This document shows, piece by piece, positions 9,065-17,435 of a stretch of DNA of 64,000 bases. Both the position numbers and the translations under genes were made by a program. Every line of letters starts with the position of its first letter. Position 1 is the first letter of the stretch. Source of the DNA: Robinsoniella peoriensis. Its GTDB lineage: Bacteria; Bacillota; Clostridia; Lachnospirales; Lachnospiraceae. The stretch is taken from contig NZ_JTGN01000005.1 in assembly GCF_000797495.1 (NCBI RefSeq), positions 243,107-307,106 of the forward strand, read 5' to 3'. The notes under the pieces were generated by a model, which was not told the origin of the DNA, ran no database searches, and saw only the letters and a program-made list of their open reading frames with translations.

Positions 9065-9919
9065 TTACATTGATATACTTTTTGGTATCTTCAGGATATC
9101 TTCTATTGCCATTTCTGTAAATTCTGCTATCTCCTGTATGGTTTTCCCGGCACGAATCATGTTTTCTGCAATTTTTATCTGCTTTCTGTGTTCACCTTCC
9201 TCCAACCCTTCCTCAAATATGATTCTCTCTACTTTCAACATACGAATTTCCCTCCTTATCTCTTCTGCCAGCTGACTGCTTATAATCTTATCAGCGAAAG
9301 TCAATAGTCCCGCCATAATAAACGTGCGGTCGTTTTCATTTTGTATTTCTTTTGCTAACATGATGATTTCTTTTAGAAGAACTTGTTTTTCTTGTTTTCC
9401 TTTTACTGTTAATGGTAATATAATCAGTTGCATATTTTCATCATCTGTCAGTTTCTCATGGCATTTTATTTTCTTCTTTATATTTTCATAAATACGGGCA
9501 GTGTCTAAGCCGCATAGAAATGCCTGCTCAATTTTAAAAGTAAGGCATCCAATATCCAGAACATCGTTTGCCTGTTCCACATCGGAGGTATATAGGATTA
9601 AAACCCTAATTTTCACCCCTATCCATCCCTTTCCCAACCTTTTTAATATTCTGCAGACATAGCTCAGATAATCTAAAATATCATCATTTAAAAATTTGCT
9701 TTCATAATCTACCAGTACAATGCTGTTATCTTCCAGCAAAAACAAATTGTCTAATCTCAGCTCATTTACTTGAATGCTGGGCAGATTGGTTGGCAGTACC
9801 TCTATGATCCTGGGTAAATCGATTCCGTAAACAGAAAATGATTTCTCTTTTAGTGACTCAGCAAAAATTTTAGATAAAATATCTTTGTTTTGATACGCAA
9901 TTCCTTCCAACGACAGCAC
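9065..9919 (-). CDS. Rpn/transposase_31-like PD-(D/E)XK nuclease-family protein
   Basis: A 284-residue protein of the type common in Lachnospiraceae and annotated as Rpn-family or PD-(D/E)XK nuclease-family putative transposase. The N-terminal part opens with IAYQNKDI and continues to LPTNLP, ELRLDN and LVDYESK. Asp of RLDN and the D-x-E-S-K element form a plausible PD-(D/E)XK active site. The C-terminus has an EEGLEEGEHRKQ segment and a helix-turn-helix-like tail typical of the group. The start shown is GTG, close to AAGGAG; a TTG at 9910 would be better spaced. Its partners are unknown; it sits between a truncated and two full hairpin repeats. Confidence 0.75.
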   Translation of the reverse strand: MLSLEGIAYQNKDILSKIFAESLKEKSFSVYGIDLPRIIEVLPTNLPSIQVNELRLDNLFLLEDNSIVLVDYESKFLNDDILDYLSYVCRILKRLGKGWIGVKIRVLILYTSDVEQANDVLDIGCLTFKIEQAFLCGLDTARIYENIKKKIKCHEKLTDDENMQLIILPLTVKGKQEKQVLLKEIIMLAKEIQNENDRTFIMAGLLTFADKIISSQLAEEIRREIRMLKVERIIFEEGLEEGEHRKQIKIAENMIRAGKTIQEIAEFTEMAIEDILKIPKSISM

Positions 9920-10252
9920 TCTCCTTCACGTGCAAACGTACCATCATACATATATTACGTGAAAAGGAAAATAACTTTTAAGTATATATGTAACATCATA
10001 CTTTGCTTAACAAACAGGGGTTTTTGATTTGAATAAATCAGAAGTTTACAGAAAATAAAAGATTATAAAATACACATAAATTGATCGGTGAATTTCTTAT
10101 TTTTTTTAATATATCATAACTATAAGAATAATGCAAGGGTTTATTCTACTAATACTACAATTCATAATTTCCGCTTATAAATATACTACAACAATACTGG
10201 TCTTTACTTAGCGAGGATATCGGGAGTCCATGCGGTTATAAAATACTAAATT
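9920..10252. other. AT-rich intergenic region, nothing recognised
   Basis: About 330 bp of AT-rich sequence upstream of the nuclease-like gene. It presumably holds that gene's promoter, but no convincing -35/-10 pair, open frame or structured element could be assigned. Confidence 0.5.
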
Positions 10253-10613
10253 TGGGTTTAGCTGATTAAGACGCTTTGTAGATGTAGGTAGTGTACGGAA
10301 AGAGAAGGGGGCGGACCAGGACATTGGTTTGAAAGGCTTACCGCAGAACTGGCATTTTCTAACCTTCCCGGAGCACTTTTTGGCGGCACGCGGGCATTCG
10401 CTCCGAAATCCTGATGCATTTCGCAGCTCACTGCCCGCTTAGTATCCGATGGGAGCCAGTCGAATACTATCCGCCAAAAAGCACTTCGGGAAGGTAAGTA
10501 AATGCTCAGCTCTGCTATACGCCTTCAAAACCAATGTCCTGGTCCGCCCCCTTCTCTTTCCGGGATGCAGTTTATTGATACAAAGCTGGTTTTCTCAGCA
10601 GGGTGGGACCCCG
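10253..10613 (+). repeat. Long-hairpin repeat, copy 1
   Basis: About 360 bp able to fold end to end. An entry motif GACGCTTTGTAGATGTAGG leads to GTGTACGGAAAGA. The outer stem then pairs 10297-10337 with 10521-10561 (about 40 bp, few mismatches). The inner part carries CTAACCTTCCCGGAGCAC and TTTTTGGCGG, which pair with CCGCCAAAAAGCACTTCG and GGGAAGGTAAG. A tail with CAAAGCTGGTTTTCTCAGC follows. Copy 2 shares the entry, inner part and tail but has a different outer stem. No credible reading frame was found, so a structured RNA or non-coding mobile repeat is likeliest. Confidence 0.75.
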
Positions 10614-10860
10614 GGCATGTGGCATGCCGGACGTTATTGGCTTAGATCACATATCACATAAAAACCAATAAACCAGCTGGATGTTATCATTCTGAACTGT
10701 CTCTAAATTCTACTGCAGTATATTTGTGATTTTAGTACCTACATCCAGTTAAGTTTGTGATCAGGAAAGCAGGTAAAATTTCGTCTTATCATCCCCCTTT
10801 CACACTGAACTGCCGTAACACACTCTGCTGCATCCAAAAACGAATAGACCGTCACAGCCC
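10614..10860. other. Unique spacer between the two inverted repeat copies
   Basis: About 250 bp separating the head-to-head repeats. No gene is seen. The flanking tails remain partly complementary, so the repeats and spacer together make one large inverted repeat (10253-11220). Confidence 0.5.
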
Positions 10861-11220
10861 AGGGGTCTCCACCAGGCTGAGAAAACCAGCTTTGTGGCAG
10901 TAAACTGGATCTCGGAAAGATGGGTGTGGGAAACTGGTATGGGCGGAGGAAGCGTAGAGCAGAGCTGAGTATTTACTTACCTTTTCGAAGTGTTTTTTGG
11001 CGGATAGTATTCGACTGGCTCCCATCGGATACTAAGCGGGTACTGAACCGAGAAATGCATCAGGATTTCGCGGTGAATACCCGCGTGCCGCCAAAAAGCG
11101 CTTCGGAAAGGTTAGAAAATACCAGTTCTGCGGCCAGCTGACGGAGCCCATGCCAGTTTCCCACACCCATCTTTCCGTACATTACCTATATCTACAAAGC
11201 GTCCTAATCAGCTAAACCCA
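10861..11220 (-). repeat. Long-hairpin repeat, copy 2 (inverted relative to copy 1)
   Basis: Read on the minus strand this copy starts TGGGTTTAGCTGATTAGG and then CGCTTTGTAGATATAGGTAA, nearly as copy 1. Its outer stem pairs 10914-10944 with 11146-11176 (31 bp, one mismatch), with a sequence unrelated to the copy 1 stem beyond GGAAAGA. The inner hairpin is about 90 percent identical to copy 1 by eye. The outer limits 10253 and 11220 begin with the same TGGGTTTAGCTGATTA. Confidence 0.75.
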
Positions 11221-11271
11221 TATATAATACACAATAGTGTCCCTTCCCCGTACAACCTGTTCAATGTAATA

Positions 11272-11886
11272 CTAGAGCGTGTTCTGATCACGCAAATCAA
11301 TAATAGTTGTACAAACCCGCTCAGCCAGCGCTTTATTATGTGTCACCATCAGCAGTCCCAGATTCCTGCTTTCTACTTCCTTCAGCATGAGCTTCCAGAT
11401 CTGAGCCTGGGTAATCACATCCAGCATAGTGCTCATTTCATCCGCCAGCAGAAAATGTGTTCCATGAAATAAGGATCTTGCCACACAAAAACGCTGTAGC
11501 TCTCCCCCGGATAATTCCCTGGGATATCGACCCAGCCACTCGCTTTCTATTCCCAGCGCCTCCATCACCTCATCCCGGAACATGCCGGATTCCTCCAGTA
11601 CTTTTTTCATCTTCCATCTGGGATTAATTGCCTTTTCAGGATGCTGGTAGATCAGCTGGACCGGGCAGACGCCTTTGGGAGTCATTGGTTTTTCGTCCAG
11701 CAGTATCTCTCCCTGATCCGGCTTTAAATATCCGCCCATCAACCGTAACAGTGTACTTTTACCATAGCCGCTGGGGCCCACCAGCCCTACCCGCTCTCCT
11801 TCTTCCACTTTCAGGTTCACATCCTTTAATATCCAGGGAGCATTTTCATGATATCGAAAACTGACATTTCTAGCCTCAAGTTGCAT
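11272..11886 (-). CDS. Nickel/peptide ABC transporter ATPase (NikE/DppF-like)
   Basis: A 204-residue ATP-binding subunit, shorter than typical DppF (about 320) because the C-terminal oligopeptide extension is absent. Walker A reads GPSGYGKST (Tyr in place of the usual Ser), the signature is LSGGELQR, and Walker B is FLLADEMS. The start overlaps the upstream ATPase gene by 11 bp, which indicates translational coupling. It is the last gene of the five-gene operon 11272-16595. Confidence 0.9.
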   Translation of the reverse strand: MQLEARNVSFRYHENAPWILKDVNLKVEEGERVGLVGPSGYGKSTLLRLMGGYLKPDQGEILLDEKPMTPKGVCPVQLIYQHPEKAINPRWKMKKVLEESGMFRDEVMEALGIESEWLGRYPRELSGGELQRFCVARSLFHGTHFLLADEMSTMLDVITQAQIWKLMLKEVESRNLGLLMVTHNKALAERVCTTIIDLRDQNTL

Positions 11887-12823
11887 GAATACACCTCACA
11901 GTTCCCCCACGCAATTCCTGCATAGGTATTTTTTCTTCACATTCCTTCGTCCGAAATGGACATCTTGGTGAAAACAGACATCCTTTAGGAAGGGTCTTTG
12001 CATATGGCTGAAATCCCGGTATTGGTTCAAATCCGTTTTGGGGCAGCGCGTTCCAGAGCGCTTTGGAGTACGGATGTCGCAGAGCCGATGGTCCTGTGAT
12101 AAAATCGGAGGATGGTGCCATCTCTACCGTTGTTCCTGCATAAAATACAGCTACCCTGTCTGCCACATGAAATGCCAGGTCAATATCATGGGTAATTAAA
12201 ATTACGGATTTCCCGCTGTCCGCCATTTCACGGAAGCACTGCAGTGCCTCCAATGCCATTTCCAGATCCAGACCGGGTGTTGGCTCATCTGCGATAATCA
12301 GCTGTGCGCCGCTGATGATTGCCGTGGAAACCAGGACTCTTCGTGCCATCCCGCCCGACAGCTGGAACGGATAATACTTTTCTATCTTCTCGTCCAGTTT
12401 AAACCGTTCAAATACTTCTTTTTGTGCATTTCTCTTTTCTGCCCCCGGATGCTCTCCCAAAACCTGGGAACCAATCCGCATCGACGGGTCCAGATAAGCT
12501 ACCGACTGGGGCACCAATGCAATTTCCGTTCCACGCAGTGTTTCTTTCTTTTTTTGTGTTAAGATTTCTCCTTTATATAACATTTCACCGGATATTGCAG
12601 CATTTTCCGGGAGAAGCCCCATAACTGCATGGGCAAGCAGGCTTTTTCCCGAACCGCTGGATCCGGCTATTGCTACGATTTCCCCAGGCTTTACATCCAG
12701 GCTTAAATTCGAAATAACTTTCAGGTCATACTGTTCCAGACCGGTATCATACATGTGGAAAGAAACTGATAAATCCTTTACCTGAAGAACAGGCTCTCTG
12801 AGTGAATCACTTTTTACAGACAT
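11876..12823 (-). CDS. Nickel/peptide ABC transporter ATPase (NikD/DppD-like)
   Basis: A 315-residue ATPase with Walker A GSSGSGKS, signature LSGGMARR and Walker B LIIADEPTPGLD. The C-terminal oligopeptide/dipeptide transporter motif includes CLFSPRCPF and later cysteines. It pairs with the shorter ATPase encoded downstream to drive the two permeases upstream. It begins 9 bp after the second permease gene. Confidence 0.93.
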   Translation of the reverse strand: MSVKSDSLREPVLQVKDLSVSFHMYDTGLEQYDLKVISNLSLDVKPGEIVAIAGSSGSGKSLLAHAVMGLLPENAAISGEMLYKGEILTQKKKETLRGTEIALVPQSVAYLDPSMRIGSQVLGEHPGAEKRNAQKEVFERFKLDEKIEKYYPFQLSGGMARRVLVSTAIISGAQLIIADEPTPGLDLEMALEALQCFREMADSGKSVILITHDIDLAFHVADRVAVFYAGTTVEMAPSSDFITGPSALRHPYSKALWNALPQNGFEPIPGFQPYAKTLPKGCLFSPRCPFRTKECEEKIPMQELRGGTVRCIHAT

Positions 12824-12832
12824 TTTAACCTC

Positions 12833-13693
12833 CTATTCATGTGCACTGTATGGGTCCACGATTTTCTTTAAATTTTCACCAAGCCTGTCGAACAGCAGAA
12901 CAATGATAACCAGCATCAGTCCCGGGAAAAATGCCAGCCACCACATGCCGGTGGAAATATATTTCATGGATTCTGATAAAATAATTCCAATCGCCGGCTG
13001 TTCCGGTGACAACCCAAATCCCAGGAATGTCAGGGAAGATTCATGCATGATAGCATGGGGAAACATCAGGATCAATCCGATGATAAACTGGGGAACCATA
13101 TGCGGCAGTATGTGGTTAATTGTAATCCATCTGCTGGAATGACCAAGCCTTCTGGATACTTCTATGTATTGCTGGGAACGGATCTGAAGTACTTCACTTC
13201 GAATCAGACGCGCCAGTCCGGTCCAGTGTGTTACCGCAACTCCAATCAGAACACCTTTTAAACCTTTTCCACATGCAAAGGATATTAAAATTAATAATAC
13301 TGTGTGGGGAATTCCCATGACTAAATCAATTAGCCAGTTAATAAAATGATCCAGCAGGGTGGAACCGGATGCCGCAGCCACCCCTACAAATAATGCAATT
13401 ACCGCACTTACTGTAGATGCAACTGTCCCAACCACAATGCTGATAGACAAACCTTTTACCGTTCTCACTAACATATCTCTACCCAATAAATCTGTACCAA
13501 ATGGATGCTTGAAGGATGGTTTCAGTCCTTTTTGGGAAAAATCTGCCTGTATGAGATCATTGCTCATAAAAGTACCCGCAAGATATACCCCCAGTATAAA
13601 AAGAAAGATAATAATAATTGTAATAATTGTGCGTGTTCTGCGGTTTATGCGCAACTTTTTTACTTTAGTTCTCTCAGCTACACTATTGTTCAC
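12833..13693 (-). CDS. Nickel/peptide ABC transporter permease (NikC/DppC-like)
   Basis: A 286-residue permease. The start is set at the GTG at 13693 because GGGAGGG lies 8 bp upstream and this gives normal family length; the open frame continues to 13912 but overlaps the previous gene. One N-terminal TM is followed by the periplasmic HPFGTDLLGRD motif that marks DppC/OppC/NikC proteins, then the BPD_transp_1 core. It overlaps the NikB-like gene by 11 bp. Confidence 0.93.
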   Translation of the reverse strand: MNNSVAERTKVKKLRINRRTRTIITIIIIFLFILGVYLAGTFMSNDLIQADFSQKGLKPSFKHPFGTDLLGRDMLVRTVKGLSISIVVGTVASTVSAVIALFVGVAAASGSTLLDHFINWLIDLVMGIPHTVLLILISFACGKGLKGVLIGVAVTHWTGLARLIRSEVLQIRSQQYIEVSRRLGHSSRWITINHILPHMVPQFIIGLILMFPHAIMHESSLTFLGFGLSPEQPAIGIILSESMKYISTGMWWLAFFPGLMLVIIVLLFDRLGENLKKIVDPYSAHE

Positions 13694-14684
13694 TCTGATA
13701 TCCCTCCCTGATCTGCGGATCAACGCCCCCGTAAATAATATTTGCAAGCAGATTACCCGTGAATACAAAAACTGCACTAAACAATGTAATGCCCAACAGC
13801 AGCGGAATATCTGACCCCATGCCTGCAGCAGAGGCAGCCGCTCCCAGTCCGGGATACGAGAATACGGTCTCCGCCAGCACCGATCCGCCAAACAGTTCAC
13901 TAAAGGAGCCAAACTGCATGGTAACTGCCGGAAGCATAATGTTGCGCAGGCCGTGTCTCTTTAGAATGCAGAACCGGGACTCCCCTTTCGCCTTTGCAAA
14001 AAGAACGTAATCGCTTTCCAATACATCTGTGAGTTTTTCCCGGGTATGCAGTGCAATATTGGCAAATGACAAAAAACTGAGTGTGAGCGCCGGCAGGATA
14101 AGATGGTGCAGGCGCTGCCAGATCGTGACCTGATCCGACGGCACCCCTTTTGGAACACTCATTCCCATAGGGAACCATCCCAGCTTAGCCGAAAAGACCA
14201 TCAGCAGTATAATTCCAATCCAGAAGGTGGGAATAGCGCACATAGTCAGACAGATCTTTTTTAAGATCCTGTCAGGCCATTTTCCGTTAAACGCACCCAT
14301 CACGCAGCCGATGGAAAATCCGATAATTCCTGATAGCAGCCATGCAGTAATCATAAGCGCCAGGGATGCCGCAAACTTTTCCCCTATAATATCCAGCACC
14401 GGTCTTCTATAGATCAGAGAGGTCCCGAAATCCCCTTGGAGCAGAGATTTCGCCCAGATACCAAACCGTTCTACAGGCGGCTTGTCCAGTCCCCAGTACT
14501 GGGCAATCTTCTCTCTCTGTTCCATACTTACATTTGGTACAGCACCCACATACTGCTGTACCGGATCCACCGGCGACATACTTACCAGAATAAAGCTTAT
14601 GATACTGATTGCAATTAAAAGTGTAACCAGCCTGACCATATAGCGGCCGGTAGTCTTAATAAATCTCTTTTTCCCCACTTTCAT
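13683..14684 (-). CDS. Nickel/peptide ABC transporter permease (NikB/DppB-like)
   Basis: A 333-residue permease of the DppB/OppB/NikB class, with the N-terminal TM followed by SMSPVDPVQQYVG and the GDFGTSLIYRRPV loop. The ATG is only two bases from AGGAG; a GTG two codons later would be spaced normally, so the true start may be 14678. It is the first membrane subunit gene after the binding protein. Confidence 0.93.
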   Translation of the reverse strand: MKVGKKRFIKTTGRYMVRLVTLLIAISIISFILVSMSPVDPVQQYVGAVPNVSMEQREKIAQYWGLDKPPVERFGIWAKSLLQGDFGTSLIYRRPVLDIIGEKFAASLALMITAWLLSGIIGFSIGCVMGAFNGKWPDRILKKICLTMCAIPTFWIGIILLMVFSAKLGWFPMGMSVPKGVPSDQVTIWQRLHHLILPALTLSFLSFANIALHTREKLTDVLESDYVLFAKAKGESRFCILKRHGLRNIMLPAVTMQFGSFSELFGGSVLAETVFSYPGLGAAASAAGMGSDIPLLLGITLFSAVFVFTGNLLANIIYGGVDPQIREGYQSEQ

Positions 14685-14772
14685 TTCTCCTTTTTTCCAA
14701 AATTTATATCCATAAATATAATGTATAGCGTCCAGTATGCCACAACCCTGAAGTCCCGCACTAACGCAATTA

Positions 14773-14799
14773 GGGGACGCGGCTAAATCGCCTGTCCCC
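14773..14799. other. Small stem-loop between binding protein and permease genes
   Basis: GGGGAC pairs with GTCCCC around a nested GGC/GCC stem. There is no T run on either strand, so it is more likely a processing or mRNA-stability hairpin than a full terminator. Its position after a binding-protein gene is typical for uneven expression within transporter operons. Confidence 0.5.
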
Positions 14800-14810
14800 G
14801 TAAAGTTTCA

Positions 14811-16595
14811 TTATGAATTCCATTTCCATTCTGCCAGATTTGCAATCAATGGCCATGCGGCGCCATGTGCATGGATTCTCTGTTTGCCGATATCCAGTCC
14901 GTCTTTTACATAATACAGATGCGACATATTCACATAGAATGCCCAGGGTGCCTCACCCCGCATGGAGGTACCGGTTGTCCCATCCCATTGTGCTTTCTTC
15001 CACCATTCCAGTGATTCTTCAAATGTCTTTGAATTCATAGCTGTATCCAGATATTTATCCACTGTTTCATTTGTAAAAAATTCAGGATTATAGAAATCAG
15101 TTTTTCCGGCATTGCTGCTGTGGAATAACATATAGGAAGTCATCGGGCTGTCCGATCCCCAGCCCATGATCATGGGTTCGGAGAACATTCTCTTCACGGT
15201 GTCATCTGCGCTTACACCTTCAACATTAATCGCAATTCCAAGGTTATCTTTTGCCTGGTTTGCAACAGACATGGCTACTGCCTGCCTCATGGAATCTCCT
15301 GCAAAATACATCAGATTGAATTCAGCCTTTAACCCGTCTTTTTCGCGGATTCCATCATTATCTGTATCAATCCAGCCTGCATCTTCCAAACCTTTTACGG
15401 CATAATCAATATCGGTATCGATTTTATCCTCTTCGTTCCACCAGGGAAGTCCGTCACATTCAGAATACGCCGGGTTTGCAAAACCGTTCAATGCCTCACT
15501 AATGATTTTTACACGGTCAATTCCATAACTCATAGCTTTTCTGACTGCAAGATCGGAAGTTACGTTATTACCGATTTTGTATCCGTCTTCCGTAACTTTT
15601 CCTTCATCGGGTACAGTTGGCATTGTAATTCCGCGGTTATCAACGGAGTCTACCGATTTCACCTGCATACCGTCAATCTGCGTAGTTGCCAGCGTTGCTG
15701 ATGTAAGTGCAATGTCCACATCACCTGACTGGGCAGCTACAAAGCGGGCATCTTCTTCCTGCACAAGAAACACCGCTTTTTTAATTTCCGGCTGTTCCCC
15801 GTAATAGTCTTCATTTACTTCAAAAATGAACTGCTGTCCCTTATCCCACTGGGTTAATTTATAAGGTCCTGATCCAATTGGCTCCATCCCAAAATTATCG
15901 GTATAGGAATCTTCCGGTACAATACCCGCTCCTGCCAACGTATAGATAAAAGTCACACATGGTTTATTGAGTTTGAATTCTACCGTATGATCATCAACCG
16001 CCGTACAGCTATCCAGCATTGTCAAATCCACATAAGTGGCTTTTTCTTTTGTTGTGTTAAAAGTAAATGCAACATCGGATGCATTCAGTTCTTCTCCGTT
16101 TGTAAATTTAACGCCATCCCGGATTTTAAATGTCCAGGTTAATCCGTCTTCGCTCATACTGTAATCGGAAGCCAGATCATTCTCCAGTTTATTATCTCCG
16201 TTGATTTTAACAAGTGTACTATAGAGAGGTGAACCAGTGTAACCAAATCCGGTACATGGATCCCAGCTATCCGTATCATTAGAAAAACCAACAGTAATTT
16301 CTGATTTTGCAGAAGTGTCTGTGTCATCACCCTTCTTGCTTTCCTTCTCTCCCGCTTCCATATTTTTGTTTTCGGTACCCTGGCTTTCGGAACTCTGAAT
16401 GCTGCTATCCTGACTGTCTTTTCCCTGGCTCCCGGTATTTTTGTCTCCGGTGCTATGACTTTCAGTACTCTGCCCTTGTGCTGCTTTATCATTCTGCTTA
16501 GCGATAGTTGTTCCCGAATCGCCTGAACCACTGCAGCCTGATAAGATTGCTGCCATACAAAATAGCGCAATGACCGTTTTCATTCTCTTTTTCAT
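14811..16595 (-). CDS. Nickel/peptide-type substrate-binding lipoprotein (SBP_bac_5)
   Basis: A 594-residue lipoprotein with lipobox LSGC (Cys21). A low-complexity Ser/Gln/Glu/Lys-rich linker covers about residues 24-95, followed by an SBP_bac_5 domain with DSWDPCTGFGY and DGLTWTFKIRDGVKFTNGE-like signatures. It delivers the ligand to the NikBCDE-like subunits encoded downstream. The tail contains an unusual RIHAHGAAWPL segment whose two histidines could bear on metal or peptide binding. Nickel, another metal chelate and short peptides all remain possible. GGGAGGA precedes the ATG. Confidence 0.9.
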   Translation of the reverse strand: MKKRMKTVIALFCMAAILSGCSGSGDSGTTIAKQNDKAAQGQSTESHSTGDKNTGSQGKDSQDSSIQSSESQGTENKNMEAGEKESKKGDDTDTSAKSEITVGFSNDTDSWDPCTGFGYTGSPLYSTLVKINGDNKLENDLASDYSMSEDGLTWTFKIRDGVKFTNGEELNASDVAFTFNTTKEKATYVDLTMLDSCTAVDDHTVEFKLNKPCVTFIYTLAGAGIVPEDSYTDNFGMEPIGSGPYKLTQWDKGQQFIFEVNEDYYGEQPEIKKAVFLVQEEDARFVAAQSGDVDIALTSATLATTQIDGMQVKSVDSVDNRGITMPTVPDEGKVTEDGYKIGNNVTSDLAVRKAMSYGIDRVKIISEALNGFANPAYSECDGLPWWNEEDKIDTDIDYAVKGLEDAGWIDTDNDGIREKDGLKAEFNLMYFAGDSMRQAVAMSVANQAKDNLGIAINVEGVSADDTVKRMFSEPMIMGWGSDSPMTSYMLFHSSNAGKTDFYNPEFFTNETVDKYLDTAMNSKTFEESLEWWKKAQWDGTTGTSMRGEAPWAFYVNMSHLYYVKDGLDIGKQRIHAHGAAWPLIANLAEWKWNS

Positions 16596-16628
16596 TTGTA
16601 TTTCCTCCCATTTCTGTTGTGTTTTTCC

Positions 16629-16657
16629 ATTATATCTATAAACAATATGTCACACAA
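16629..16657 (-). promoter_or_regulatory. Promoter of the nickel/peptide ABC operon
   Basis: Minus-strand -35 TTGTGT (16652-16657), a 17-bp spacer and a consensus -10 TATAAT (16629-16634), about 34 bp before the start of the binding-protein gene. Confidence 0.6.
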
Positions 16658-16780
16658 GCTCCCCCTGGGGTTCTTTTTTTTATTTATAAGTAATATGCCA
16701 GAGGTAAATAAAAATAGCAGAAAAACTCGAAAAAAAGGCAATTCTCCGTTCTGATAACTGCCTGTAATCCCTTGTAAGGA

Positions 16781-16969
16781 ATGTGTGCTTACCTATACTT
16801 TGCATTTTTCTGTCCAACGGCAACCCGGGGGATAGGATACATCGCTGCAGTAGCCACATTCCCGGATCAGCCCCTCATCTCTTTAGCATTGGTAATTGGA
16901 CCTGTAATTGAATTACCCGTGCTGTCAATCATATCAGCCATTTTAAATAAGTGGCGAAAAAGAAATTAG
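16781..16969 (+). pseudogene. Remnant of an ACR3/bile-acid-symporter-like permease C-terminus
   Basis: The last 45 or so codons read TFPDQPL, SLALVIGP and IELPVLS, which resembles the C-terminal helix of ACR3-type arsenite permeases and related transporters. The preceding codons do not look like that family and no upstream part exists. The 62-codon frame is therefore read as a decayed 3' fragment rather than a gene. It ends just before the BlaI promoter. Confidence 0.55.
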
Positions 16970-16988
16970 CTCACTACTAGAATAGTCA

Positions 16989-17044
16989 TTGACTTCATGT
17001 GACTATTGTGATAGTATAACAATATAGTTAACTATTGTAGTAGT
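16989..17044 (+). promoter_or_regulatory. BlaI-type promoter with two operator dyads
   Basis: A -35 TTGACT (16989-16994) is followed 17-20 bp later by TAGTAT/TATAAC. Two related dyads overlap the promoter: ACTATTGTGATAGT (17002-17015, perfect arms) and ACTATTGTAGTAGT (17031-17044), 29 bp apart. They resemble BlaI/MecI operators and imply autorepression by the downstream BlaI. Confidence 0.65.
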
Positions 17045-17064
17045 CACGTGAGAGGAGTATTTAG

Positions 17065-17424
17065 ATGGATATGAAACTTTTCGATTCAGAATTAAAAGTA
17101 ATGGAGATTTTATGGAAGGAAGGTGATCTTTCCGCCGGACAACTAGCAAAAATGTTAAAAGATGAAACCGGCTGGAACAGAAACACAACTTATACCGTGA
17201 TTAAAAAATGTATTGCAAAGGGAGCCATTGAACGTTATGAACCGAATTTTATGTGCCGCAGCATGATCAGCAGAGAACAGGCGCAGAATTATGAGACAAC
17301 GGAATTAATTGATAAAATGTTCGACGGATCTAAGGAACAATTTTTTGCCGCATTTTTAAATGGTAAAAATCTCACAGATGATGAGGTTGAACAATTACGG
17401 CTTTTAGTTGAAAAGCTGAAATGA
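17065..17424 (+). CDS. BlaI/MecI-family transcriptional repressor
   Basis: A 119-residue winged-helix protein of normal family length. The DNA-binding part contains EILWKEGDLSAGQ and the recognition region GWNRNTTYTVIKKC. The C-terminal dimerisation helix is the target of proteolysis in this family. It is followed by the BlaR1-like gene after 11 bp. GAGAGGAG precedes the ATG. It probably represses its own operon through the dyads at 17002-17044. Confidence 0.93.
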   Translation: MDMKLFDSELKVMEILWKEGDLSAGQLAKMLKDETGWNRNTTYTVIKKCIAKGAIERYEPNFMCRSMISREQAQNYETTELIDKMFDGSKEQFFAAFLNGKNLTDDEVEQLRLLVEKLK

Positions 17425-17435
17425 GGTGAATAAAT

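Noticed and set aside
10449-10661. 70-codon plus-strand frame inside repeat copy 1
   Set aside because: The repeat is constrained by base pairing, and the corresponding frame in copy 2 is not preserved. No coding signature.
10739-10792. 17-codon minus-strand frame in the spacer between the repeats
   Set aside because: GGGGG directly abuts the ATG, giving poor spacing, and the peptide is too short to support.
13694-13912. 73-codon N-terminal extension of the NikC-like frame
   Set aside because: It overlaps the upstream permease gene out of frame, and the GTG at 13693 with GGGAGGG gives the normal family length.
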